DNA from: Cyclobacteriaceae bacterium
GTDB taxonomy: Bacteria > Bacteroidota > Bacteroidia > Cytophagales > Cyclobacteriaceae
DNA length: 6,363 nt
Reading direction: 5' to 3'
Assembly: GCA_025363495.1 (NCBI GenBank)
Contig: JANYDR010000308.1
Span: 1 to 6,363, forward strand
In this document: piece by piece, positions 1 through 5,386 of the stretch
Position numbering within the stretch: the stretch's first letter is position 1
How the letters are laid out: every line of letters begins with the position of its first letter
The notes under the pieces: generated by a model
What the model was told of the DNA's origin: nothing
The model's database searches: none
What the model saw: only the letters and a program-made list of their open reading frames with translations
Position numbers and translations under genes: made by a program

Positions 1-316
1 GTTGTGTTACACCGCGTCGTTTTAATTCACCACAATAGCGGTCTAATGAGTTTGCCATAACATCATATCGGGAATCGGTCTTGCGTCCGCTCTGACCACG
101 ATCAAAACTATCTACATACAGAATCGGAACGAGCGAAGCATCGTCCATACCTAGCAACTGCTCTGGATTTAATCCACTTTTCTGTATGCGTTGTAAATAT
201 TCCCGGATAGTGGTACGCGACAAACCTGTTAACCGTTTGGTCTCCCAAATGCTGCGGCCTTCCTGATACAGTTCAATAATTCGTCTAATCTGATGCATAC
301 GTAATGGTTGTGACAT
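1..316 (-). CDS. istA: IS21-family transposase IstA, N-terminal part (cut by window edge)
   Basis: This is the first 105 codons of the IS21-type transposase, which cuts and joins DNA with help from the AAA+ ATPase IstB. The visible part is the DNA-binding region: a helix-turn-helix at about residues 20-43 (GRSIWETKRLTGLSRTTIRE) followed by the LNPEQLLGMDD stretch typical of the linker before the DDE domain. The catalytic integrase core is beyond the left edge and cannot be judged. The start is the ATG at 316-314, the first Met of the frame, with a second in-frame Met six codons on. No strong Shine-Dalgarno lies directly upstream. The frame is open to the edge, so the copy may be intact. It is transcribed away from the truncated gene on its right. 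The family call is secure; the exact subgroup is not. Confidence 0.85.
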   Translation of the reverse strand, partial: MSQPLRMHQIRRIIELYQEGRSIWETKRLTGLSRTTIREYLQRIQKSGLNPEQLLGMDDASLVPILYVDSFDRGQSGRKTDSRYDVMANSLDRYCGELKRRGVTQ

Positions 317-380
317 GTTCGTTCAAGGTTTATTCACCTTAAAACGAGATCACTTTAGCATCAAATCCTACTACTTTGGG

Positions 381-510
381 TGGTACAGATGATTGGCGGA
401 ATTCTCACTCTTACCTGGTACAGACGATTGCCGGAATATCTAGTACAGACAATTGGCGGAATTGCTAGTACTGGCAATTAGCGGAATGCTAGGACAGACC
501 ATTCCGGAAT
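381..510. repeat. Five degenerate ~22-bp IS21 terminal repeats
   Basis: Five copies begin at 381, 416, 441, 466 and 490, each built like TRGTACAGAYRATTGGCGGA followed by AT. The spacings are 35, 25, 25 and 24 bp. Copies 1 to 3 differ at a few positions, copy 4 is more diverged (CTGGCAATTA in the centre), and copy 5, the outermost, has lost one base and overlaps the inferred terminus. Multiple terminal repeats serving as transposase sites are established for the IS21 family, and the position between istA and host sequence fits. Near-25-bp spacing would put neighbouring sites at similar helical phase only roughly (2.4 turns). Confidence 0.75.
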
Positions 511-515
511 ATTCA

Positions 516-683
516 GTTGTCACCTGGGAATTGTTCCCGGAAGGAAAAGGGACAAGAGTAAAATTAACTCATAGCGGACTTGAAACATTTCCGATTGAGA
601 ACAAAGACTTTGCTAAAAGGAATTTTGACATGGGATGGAATCAAATTGTTGGCACTTCGCTAAAAGAATTTGTGGAGAAATAG
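516..683 (+). pseudogene. AHSA1-like (SRPBCC fold) gene remnant, 3' end only
   Basis: The frame from 516 to the TAG at 681-683 encodes 55 residues that read as the C-terminal end of an AHSA1-type protein. TWELFPEGKGTRVKLTHSGL forms the last beta-hairpin, and the segment ending in MGWNQIVGTSLKEFVEK is the long C-terminal helix. Members of this family are usually about 140-160 residues, so roughly the first two thirds are missing. The loss coincides with the IS21 terminus immediately to the left, so insertion is the likely cause. The open frame continues backward into the IS from a TTG at 453, but those 21 codons are IS terminal-repeat sequence, not protein homologous to the family. SRPBCC proteins bind hydrophobic ligands; the precise role of this one is unknown. 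It converges on the photolyase gene. Confidence 0.7.
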
Positions 684-703
684 ATACGTGGTATAATTAG
701 CAC

Positions 704-724
704 GAGAAGCGATAGTGCCTTCTC
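704..724. terminator. Small hairpin between convergent genes
   Basis: GAGAAG (704-709) and CTTCTC (719-724) are perfect inverted repeats around a 9-base loop, 20 bp after the AHSA1 remnant stop and before the photolyase 3' end. The position suits a transcription end for the rightward gene. No T-run follows, so intrinsic termination is only a possibility. Confidence 0.3.
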
Positions 725-749
725 AGTGTCTTCGTGCCTTCGTGGTTAA
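715..749. repeat. Dispersed CACGAAGG-type intergenic microrepeat
   Basis: The minus strand of this stretch contains CACGAAGGCACGAAGACAC and then TGAGAAGGCAC: an ACGAAG core repeated at 8-bp spacing (plus-strand CTTCGTG at 730-736 and 738-744), then a degraded copy. From memory, very similar runs (AACCACGAAGGCACGAAGACAC) recur in noncoding DNA of many unrelated environmental bacteria, but I cannot verify that here. It codes for nothing I recognise. Confidence 0.5.
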
Positions 750-805
750 GATTTACTAATTTCGACGTTTTAAACTTGATTTTGCGATGAGCGATTGTAA
801 TTTTT

Positions 806-2134
806 CTATTCTTTTTCCAACCCCTTCTTATAAACTTTCAACACTCTTTCCCTGGCAAATGCATGTTCAACAATTGGCTTCACATAATTTTCAGTTCCCA
901 TTTCCGGCACCCAATTTTTTATGTATTCAAGTTTCGGGTCAAACTTCTCAGTTTGCAATTGCGGATTGAATACCCTGAAGTACGGCGCAGCATCACAGCC
1001 CGATCCTGCTGCCCATTGCCATCCGCCATTGTTAGCGGCGAGATCGAAATCAAGAAGTTTCTCTGCAAAATATGCTTCGCCCCATCGCCAGTCGATCAAT
1101 AAGTGCTTTGTAAGAAAACTTGCAACAACCATCCTCACCCGGTTATGCATGAAGCCAGTTGTATTGAGCTCGCGCATGCCAGCGTCGACTATCGGATAAC
1201 CAGTTTGGCCCTCACACCAGGCTTTAAATTCGTCTGGATCGTTGCGCCATTCAATTCTATTATACGCCGGTTTGAATGCACTCTTTTCCGTATACGGGAA
1301 ATGCCAGAGGATCATGTGATAGAAGTCGCGCCAGATGAGCTCGTTGAGCCACACTTCGTTTTTCTTCAATGCGATCTGTACAAGTTTGCGAATGCTCACT
1401 GTTCCAAAACGCAAGTGGACACTCAATCGTGTTGTACCATGAAGCGCTGGGAAGTTTCGGGTTTTATCATACTTCTCGATGATGGATTGCTTTATAGCCC
1501 GTTCCGGAAAATATGGAAGTGTTTCTTTAAATCCGATATCATTTAAAGATGGAAAAGACAATGGTTTTATTTTTTTAAAATTGTTGAAATACTTTTCTGT
1601 CGGATAACTCTTTACATAAAACTTGGTAAGGGCTGCTTTCCATTTTCTGCTGTATGGGGTAAAGATCGTATACGGGCTTCCATCGTCTTTTATAACTTCT
1701 TCCTTTTCAAAAATTACCTGGTCTTTGTATGTTTTAAACTCTGCACCTTTATCTTCAAGTATTTTCTGAATTGCTGTATCTCGTTCCAGAGCGTAAGGCT
1801 CATAGTCACGATTGGTATAAACTGCTTTTGGCTTTAATACTTCATAGATTTCAACTGGATTGCCATAAAGGACCAATAAAGAACTTCCAAGTTTTTCAAG
1901 CTCAATTTTGATTAGTTGCAGTGATTGATGAATAAATTCTATTCTGCGGTCCGTTTTGTCCTCGAGGCGATCAAGAATTTCTGTATCAAAAATGAAGAGT
2001 GGAACAACATCTTTATTTGCCTTCAGAGCCTGGTAAAGTCCGGCGTTATCTTGTAGTCGAAGATCGCGCCGAAACCAGAAGATGGTAGTTTGAAAGTCGA
2101 TTACTTTTTTGGCTATATCTTCGGTTCTTTTCAT
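806..2134 (-). CDS. phrB: Class I deoxyribodipyrimidine (CPD) photolyase
   Basis: A light-driven flavoenzyme that splits cyclobutane pyrimidine dimers in DNA. It has 442 residues, normal for class I. The N-terminal antenna-binding alpha/beta domain starts at TIFWFRRDLRLQDN (residues 17-30). The FAD-binding helical domain includes TRLSVHLRFG (235-244), ELIWRDFY (265-272), TGYPIVDAGM (311-320), MHNRVRM (329-335) and DLAANNGGWQW (364-374). By alignment from memory with the E. coli enzyme, the electron-transfer tryptophans are all present (W296, W349, W372 for E. coli W306, W359, W382), as are the FAD-proximal Asn (N368 for N378) and substrate-contacting W268 and W374. It should therefore be active. 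The start gives about 14 residues before the conserved domain; there is no other Met before it and no clear Shine-Dalgarno. The lesion type (CPD rather than 6-4) is from motif resemblance. A 29-bp near-palindrome lies 27 bp upstream of the start. Confidence 0.93.
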   Translation of the reverse strand: MKRTEDIAKKVIDFQTTIFWFRRDLRLQDNAGLYQALKANKDVVPLFIFDTEILDRLEDKTDRRIEFIHQSLQLIKIELEKLGSSLLVLYGNPVEIYEVLKPKAVYTNRDYEPYALERDTAIQKILEDKGAEFKTYKDQVIFEKEEVIKDDGSPYTIFTPYSRKWKAALTKFYVKSYPTEKYFNNFKKIKPLSFPSLNDIGFKETLPYFPERAIKQSIIEKYDKTRNFPALHGTTRLSVHLRFGTVSIRKLVQIALKKNEVWLNELIWRDFYHMILWHFPYTEKSAFKPAYNRIEWRNDPDEFKAWCEGQTGYPIVDAGMRELNTTGFMHNRVRMVVASFLTKHLLIDWRWGEAYFAEKLLDFDLAANNGGWQWAAGSGCDAAPYFRVFNPQLQTEKFDPKLEYIKNWVPEMGTENYVKPIVEHAFARERVLKVYKKGLEKE

Positions 2135-2160
2135 TGCTTAAAATGGGGATGATCTTTCGT

Positions 2161-2189
2161 CTAAACAGCCAAATTTGGGTATTGTTTAG
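2161..2189. promoter_or_regulatory. 29-bp near-palindrome upstream of the photolyase gene (candidate operator)
   Basis: Outer arms CTAAACA (2161-2167) and TGTTTAG (2183-2189) are exact inverted repeats. Between them is a perfect 10-bp palindrome CCAAATTTGG (2169-2178), set one base from the left arm and four from the right. The element ends 26 bp before the photolyase ATG on the minus strand, so it would lie in the promoter or early leader. The central CAAATTTG is one base off the Bacteroidota TAnnTTTG -7 element on the minus strand, but no good -33 partner is visible. The symmetry suggests a dimeric regulator site; a leader hairpin is also possible. No regulator is identified. Confidence 0.45.
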
Positions 2190-2204
2190 GTTTTGCGATC
2201 ATGC

Positions 2205-2276
2205 GAAATCTTAATAATTCAGAAATCGATTAATTCGAATCAAGATAATGCCAGTCACTGAATTATTAGCTATTTC
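2205..2276. terminator. Long inverted repeat just behind the minus-strand barrel gene
   Basis: TAATAATTCAG (2212-2222) and CTGAATTATTA (2258-2268) are exact 11-bp inverted repeats around a 35-base loop. They are extended outward by GAAAT (2205-2209) and ATTTC (2272-2276) after a small internal loop, giving 16 paired positions. It begins 1 bp after the stop codon of the gene that ends at 2278, which suits a 3'-end or terminator structure for that transcript and would separate it from the photolyase gene downstream. The stem is A/T-rich, the loop is large and no T-run follows on the minus strand, so it is not a classic intrinsic terminator. Confidence 0.4.
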
Positions 2277-2277
2277 T

Positions 2278-3087
2278 TCATTTCGAAAACGGATTCTGAA
2301 ACAATAAGTCAAATGATAGATAAGTAGTATACTGTAACTTCTTTTCCTTGTCTTTCCATAGCTGGTGCATCAAACCTATATCGAGAAACAAGGCTGGTTT
2401 TTTAAAGGCATGGCGAAAAAACGTGCTTAATCTATCCTCGGTAAACTCCAATGAACTCCAGTTACCCTGGGAGCTTTTATTGGTTGCCGAAAGAAATTCA
2501 TTCGCCAGAATAATAAAATTTGTCTTTGTGTTATTTATAGCAATACTGATCTGACCCTTCAAACGAAAACGCATTTGAACGGGACTATCCCAGGGCCTCC
2601 CTTCAGGAGTATAGAAAGTCCTGTACTCAGGACGGAAGGAATAGGTTAATGCGGTAGCTCCCTTAACGTCCCGGTAAAAAAAGCGAAGATAGTATCGCAC
2701 TTCCTTGCGATAGGGAGGATCCAGTGAGGAATAAGGTGCCTCATCATTATACAAATCCTGAAGCCGAAGACTTGTTCCAAATGATGTTTGCCAATGGCCG
2801 TTGAATTGATACTGCGTTTCCTGGTTCAGGACAAAAATTGCGGCCTTTTTAAGAGCACCAAAGTTGGTTGGATCACTTTGCCACGAGCCTCCGGCATATA
2901 TTGTAGTTGACCATTTTTTTGCGAGTTGTTGATTAAATCCGATGGCTCCCCAGCTTACTGTTTTCGCCCCGTCAAGTCCAGGAGGAGAAATTTGTCCTTC
3001 TACTGAAGGCGAAATAAAAGGCGCAATACATATCAAAATCAGCGATTTGAGTGCTTTTTCTAAGATAGGGATCAATTGCGGGGCCAT
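2278..3087 (-). CDS. Predicted outer-membrane beta-barrel protein, DUF2490-like
   Basis: A 269-residue protein with no enzyme motif. Residues 11-31 form a signal-peptide-like segment (KALKSLILICIAPFISPSVEG) after a short basic start. The rest alternates polar and aromatic/hydrophobic residues as in amphipathic beta strands, for example 130-139 (VRYYLRFFYR), 146-158 (ALTYSFRPEYRTF), 171-183 and 233-243. It ends in YLSFDLLFQNPFSK, resembling a C-terminal barrel strand. The length, the repeated R-x-Y/F strands and the divergent DUF2490 neighbour suggest the same general family, but similarity is weaker than for that neighbour. The start is the only N-terminal ATG. A sequence GATATTTG (minus strand, 3102-3095) is one base from the -7 consensus but would give almost no leader. 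The role is unknown; outer-membrane location is inferred. Confidence 0.6.
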   Translation of the reverse strand: MAPQLIPILEKALKSLILICIAPFISPSVEGQISPPGLDGAKTVSWGAIGFNQQLAKKWSTTIYAGGSWQSDPTNFGALKKAAIFVLNQETQYQFNGHWQTSFGTSLRLQDLYNDEAPYSSLDPPYRKEVRYYLRFFYRDVKGATALTYSFRPEYRTFYTPEGRPWDSPVQMRFRLKGQISIAINNTKTNFIILANEFLSATNKSSQGNWSSLEFTEDRLSTFFRHAFKKPALFLDIGLMHQLWKDKEKKLQYTTYLSFDLLFQNPFSK

Positions 3088-3101
3088 TGAACCACAAATA
3101 T

Positions 3102-3151
3102 CAATGTTAATTTAAAGTTAAGCCAATGTTAAATTGTTAAAATTACGGTAA
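3102..3151. promoter_or_regulatory. 11-bp-phased GTTAA series between divergent genes
   Basis: GTTAA occurs at 3106, 3117 and 3128, exactly 11 bp apart, then at 3136, with a GGTAA variant another 11 bp on at 3147. The first and third copies share the longer CAATGTTAA (3102-3110 and 3124-3132), 22 bp apart. The block sits between the start codons of two divergently transcribed barrel genes and left of the plus-strand -7 element. Spacing near one helical turn is what side-by-side binding of a regulator would need. A/T-rich sequence can produce this by chance, so the call is tentative. Confidence 0.35.
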
Positions 3152-3163
3152 CATTCTTCATAT

Positions 3164-3171
3164 TACTTTTG
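3164..3171 (+). promoter_or_regulatory. Bacteroidota-type -7 promoter element
   Basis: TACTTTTG matches the TAnnTTTG -7 consensus of Bacteroidota sigma-70-type promoters exactly. It lies 31 bp before the ATG at 3203, so transcription would begin around 3176-3179 with a leader of about 25 bases. No clear -33 TTG is at the usual distance: the nearest, at 3134-3136, leaves a 27-bp gap, which is long. Confidence 0.45.
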
Positions 3172-3202
3172 CGATGTTTAATTGAAATATAGCATTTCAG
3201 TA

Positions 3203-3961
3203 ATGATAAAGACACTTTTGCTGGTTGCGGTTCTGACCTTCTCATTCACTCAGTCTTCTTTCGCTCAACGCGAAACTGTGAACCAGTCCGCTGAATGGTT
3301 TGCTATCACTTCAAACATTAAAATGAACAAACGACTTTCGCTAATGGCTGAAGGTCAGTTTCGGTTTGTCAACAATCTTGAGCCAATGCAGTTTCAGGCC
3401 CGTACCGGTCTTGATATAGCCATTACTAAACAGTTATCCTTTATGCCAGGATATGTTTACAGTTGGAATCCCATTTATGGAAAACAACCTGCAGCTTTTG
3501 CCAACAACGAGCACCGTATTTTTCAACAAGTTAATTTCACTCATCGTATAGGCCGGTTTTATTTTGGCCATCGCGGCCGGCTGGAGCAACGATTTATCGA
3601 GGTGCATGCCAACGTAAATGGAGAGGTTGTCAGTGAAGGGTATACCCTTTATCTTAACCGCATTCGCTATAGAATACAACTCCAGGTTCCTTTGAATAAA
3701 AAAGAATTAGTACCCGGTGCATTTTACGCAAGTTTCTACAACGAATTTTTTATGGATTTTGGTTCGAATGTAGTGTACACAGATCCTGATCAAAACCGGT
3801 TCTTCGCTGGCGCGGGATATAAAGTTGATAAGAATGTGAGCTTTCAACTGGGCTTCTTCGAACAAAGGCTAATCAAGCTGTCTGGAACGAAGCAGGAGAA
3901 CAATATAGGCTTCCAGGCACAGCTTATTTATAATATTGATCTTAGTAAGAAAGATAACTAA
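3203..3961 (+). CDS. DUF2490 family predicted outer-membrane protein
   Basis: I chose the ATG at 3203 rather than the in-frame TTG at 3182, because it gives a clean signal peptide, MIKTLLLVAVLTFSFTQSSFA, cleaved before QRET, and leaves a normal leader after the -7 element at 3164. The product is 252 residues. The mature part is a run of amphipathic strands typical of DUF2490 proteins: RLSLMAEGQFRFV near 44-56, the NNEHRIFQQ segment near 101-109, LNRIRYRIQLQVP near 151-163, YNEFFMDFG near 179-187 and the family-like QNRFFAGAGYKV near 197-208. It ends with FQAQLIYNIDL, a plausible last barrel strand. The function of DUF2490 is not established. It diverges from another barrel gene and converges with idi. 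Cell-envelope location is inferred from the signal peptide and strand pattern. Confidence 0.82.
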   Translation: MIKTLLLVAVLTFSFTQSSFAQRETVNQSAEWFAITSNIKMNKRLSLMAEGQFRFVNNLEPMQFQARTGLDIAITKQLSFMPGYVYSWNPIYGKQPAAFANNEHRIFQQVNFTHRIGRFYFGHRGRLEQRFIEVHANVNGEVVSEGYTLYLNRIRYRIQLQVPLNKKELVPGAFYASFYNEFFMDFGSNVVYTDPDQNRFFAGAGYKVDKNVSFQLGFFEQRLIKLSGTKQENNIGFQAQLIYNIDLSKKDN

Positions 3962-3970
3962 TCACTTCAA

Positions 3971-3998
3971 ATTGACAGTTGACAAAATACAATTGACA
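3971..3998. repeat. Tandem 7-bp repeats (RTTGACA)
   Basis: Four heptads in register: ATTGACA (3971), GTTGACA (3978), a degraded AAATACA (3985) and ATTGACA (3992). They fill most of the 47-bp gap between the DUF2490 stop and the idi stop. TTGACA also resembles a -35 box, but no matching -10 or downstream gene follows, so a short tandem repeat is the better reading. Confidence 0.5.
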
Positions 3999-4028
3999 AA
4001 GTTTGATCCTATCTATCAATAGTCAATT
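3991..4028. terminator. Candidate bidirectional terminator hairpin between convergent genes
   Basis: AATTGAC (3991-3997) pairs with GTCAATT (4022-4028). Inside, TTGAT (4003-4007) pairs with ATCAA (4015-4019), leaving a 7-base loop that contains most of the idi stop codon. The structure lies where both convergent transcripts should end, but overlaps the last six idi codons and shares its left arm with a tandem repeat. No long T-run follows on either strand. Confidence 0.3.
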
Positions 4029-4527
4029 TAAACTCAGGATGGTTTAAAATAAGCTTAAACCAACTGGTATAGCTCTCGGGGTTTTTTTTCATATCATCAA
4101 TAAGCTCATCGATTGATACAAACTTCCAATCCTCAACTTCTTTTGGATTGACAATTGGCTCGTCATCATAACGACCTATAAATACATGATCATATTCATG
4201 CTCAATAAGACCTTTATCCAGGTTGACTTTGTATTGAAACTTGAATGCAAATTCCGGAACAAGATCAATCCCCATCTCCTGCATTAGCTTTCTTCTGGTT
4301 GCAGCCTCCATACTTTCTCCGGGTAGCGGATGGCTGCAGCAAGTATTCGTCCATAACCCACCGCTATGATATTTTGGCTTTGCGCGCTTTTGCAAAAGAA
4401 CTTCGTCGCCGGAATTGAATAATAAAATAGAGAAGGCACGATGTAATATTCCTTTCTGATGAGCTTCCATTTTCCCCATCGATCCAATCTCTTCATCAAG
4501 TTCATTCACCAATATCACCTGTTCCAT
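4009..4527 (-). CDS. idi: Isopentenyl-diphosphate delta-isomerase, type I
   Basis: A cytoplasmic Nudix-fold enzyme that interconverts isopentenyl and dimethylallyl diphosphate, supplying both precursors for carotenoid synthesis. It has 172 residues, usual for bacterial type I enzymes. By comparison with E. coli Idi from memory, the catalytic residues are present: C64 in NTCCSHP (for C67) and E111 in EHEYDHVF (for E116). So are the metal ligands H23, H29, H66 and E109. The Nudix-like segment runs about 56-86 (GGLWTNTCC to MQEMGI). The ATG at 4527 comes one base after the crtB stop (TGATATG), so the two genes are almost certainly co-transcribed and probably translationally coupled. It is the last gene of the crtI-crtB-idi operon; the next gene converges. 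No flavin-dependent type II features are seen. Confidence 0.94.
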   Translation of the reverse strand: MEQVILVNELDEEIGSMGKMEAHQKGILHRAFSILLFNSGDEVLLQKRAKPKYHSGGLWTNTCCSHPLPGESMEAATRRKLMQEMGIDLVPEFAFKFQYKVNLDKGLIEHEYDHVFIGRYDDEPIVNPKEVEDWKFVSIDELIDDMKKNPESYTSWFKLILNHPEFKLTIDR

Positions 4528-4528
4528 A

Positions 4529-5371
4529 TCATATCAGGTTAAACTGATGCTTTAGAAATGAATATCCAAGGATTGCAAGCTTGTAACGGTTAGGTACCCG
4601 GATCCTACTCTCAAGCACTTTACATGAGGGAAGCTTTCTAATCTTCCTGAAGAGGGTTTTGTAATATACATAAGCAATGTACACACCTAATCGGGCTCCC
4701 CTTGGAAGCTGTTTGATTCCCAGATAGCCATCATGAAAGTCCTCCGCAATACTCTCTTCAATCTTTTTCTTATTGATATCGTCAAACTTTTCTATTTCTA
4801 ATTCCGGAAAGTAAGTTCTACCTAGTCCTTTATAATCTTCCCTAATGTCACGAAGGAAATTTATCTTCTGAAAAGCAGATCCTAACTTCATGGCTGAAGG
4901 TTTGAGATGTTGGTATAGATGATCATTACCGCTGGTAAAAACCCGCAAGCACATTAAGCCAACCACTTCAGCAGAACCAAGAATATATTCCTCGAACTGA
5001 TCATTTGTGTAGTGAGACTTTACAAGGTCCATTTCCATACTATAGAGAAATTGCTCAATAAGCCCTCGTTCAATATTATGATCATGGACGGCAGCCTGAA
5101 AGCTATTCAGTATCGGATTAAGACTGATTTTTTCTTCAATCGCTTTCCAAGTGTCTTCTTTAAAACGTTGAAGTAGCGCCTGCTTATCATAATCATGAAA
5201 AGTATCCACAATTTCATCCGCAAATCGTACGAAACCGTAAATGGAATAGATCGGATTTCTGAGATTCTTTTCAAGACACCGTATCCCAAAAGAAAAAGAT
5301 GTGCTGTAAGACGTGGCTGTGAGACGGCTTGTTTTAATAGAAACTTTGTCAAAAAGAGATTTTTGGCTCAT
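4529..5371 (-). CDS. crtB: Phytoene synthase
   Basis: Joins two geranylgeranyl diphosphates head to head, through prephytoene diphosphate, to make phytoene, the first committed C40 carotenoid step. It has 280 residues, within the family range. Both Mg-diphosphate-binding Asp motifs are present: D52-EIV-D56 (in RFADEIVD) and D175-IRE-D179 (in NFLRDIRED). The GRTYFP signature is at 184-189, and an N-terminal ATSYSTSFSF segment (19-28) matches the usual start of the trans-isoprenyl-diphosphate synthase fold. The start ATG at 5371 is 15 nt after the crtI stop, and the stop is one base before idi, so it is the middle gene of the operon. No strong Shine-Dalgarno is visible, as is common in Bacteroidota. 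Squalene synthase-like or C30 (CrtM) activity is an alternative, but pairing with this type of CrtI favours C40. Confidence 0.93.
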   Translation of the reverse strand: MSQKSLFDKVSIKTSRLTATSYSTSFSFGIRCLEKNLRNPIYSIYGFVRFADEIVDTFHDYDKQALLQRFKEDTWKAIEEKISLNPILNSFQAAVHDHNIERGLIEQFLYSMEMDLVKSHYTNDQFEEYILGSAEVVGLMCLRVFTSGNDHLYQHLKPSAMKLGSAFQKINFLRDIREDYKGLGRTYFPELEIEKFDDINKKKIEESIAEDFHDGYLGIKQLPRGARLGVYIAYVYYKTLFRKIRKLPSCKVLESRIRVPNRYKLAILGYSFLKHQFNLI

Positions 5372-5386
5372 GCAGTCACTAATAGG

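Larger units (their letters stand above)
1..515 (-). mobile_element. End of an IS21-family insertion sequence (partial)
   Basis: The element runs out of the left edge. It consists of the 5' part of istA on the minus strand, a 64-bp leader, and a block of degenerate repeats (381-510) at the terminus. IS21-family elements are known to carry several copies of a transposase-binding repeat at each end and to encode istA followed by istB, which fits what is seen. I place the outer boundary at about 515/516. Host coding sequence of an AHSA1-like gene begins there, and the inferred terminus, read inward on the minus strand, starts TGAATATTCC. The other end, istB and the target duplication are outside the window, so the exact terminus is an inference good to a few bases. 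Confidence 0.8.

Noticed and set aside
325..340. Short inverted repeat AAGGT/ACCTT upstream of istA as a regulatory hairpin.
   Set aside because: A 5-bp stem with a 6-base loop is common by chance and nothing else supports a function.
381..510. Possible CRISPR array because of five ~22-bp repeats.
   Set aside because: Intervals between copies are only 2-13 bp, copies are degenerate, no cas genes are present, and the block sits at an IS21 end.
453..515. Start of an open frame at TTG 453 reading into the AHSA1-like segment.
   Set aside because: These codons are IS terminal-repeat DNA and the peptide does not look like the family N-terminus. It is a chance fusion created by the insertion.
1103..1546. 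A 147-codon plus-strand open frame inside the photolyase gene.
   Set aside because: It is the antisense of strongly conserved photolyase coding sequence and the peptide shows no recognisable family or composition of its own.
3182..3202. Extending the DUF2490 gene start to TTG 3182.
   Set aside because: It would add MKYSISV before a complete signal peptide and nearly remove the leader after the -7 element. The ATG at 3203 is the more natural start.
3972..3998. TTGACA copies as sigma-70 -35 promoter boxes.
   Set aside because: They lie between convergent 3' ends, have no paired -10 or -7 box, and are better explained as a 7-bp tandem repeat.
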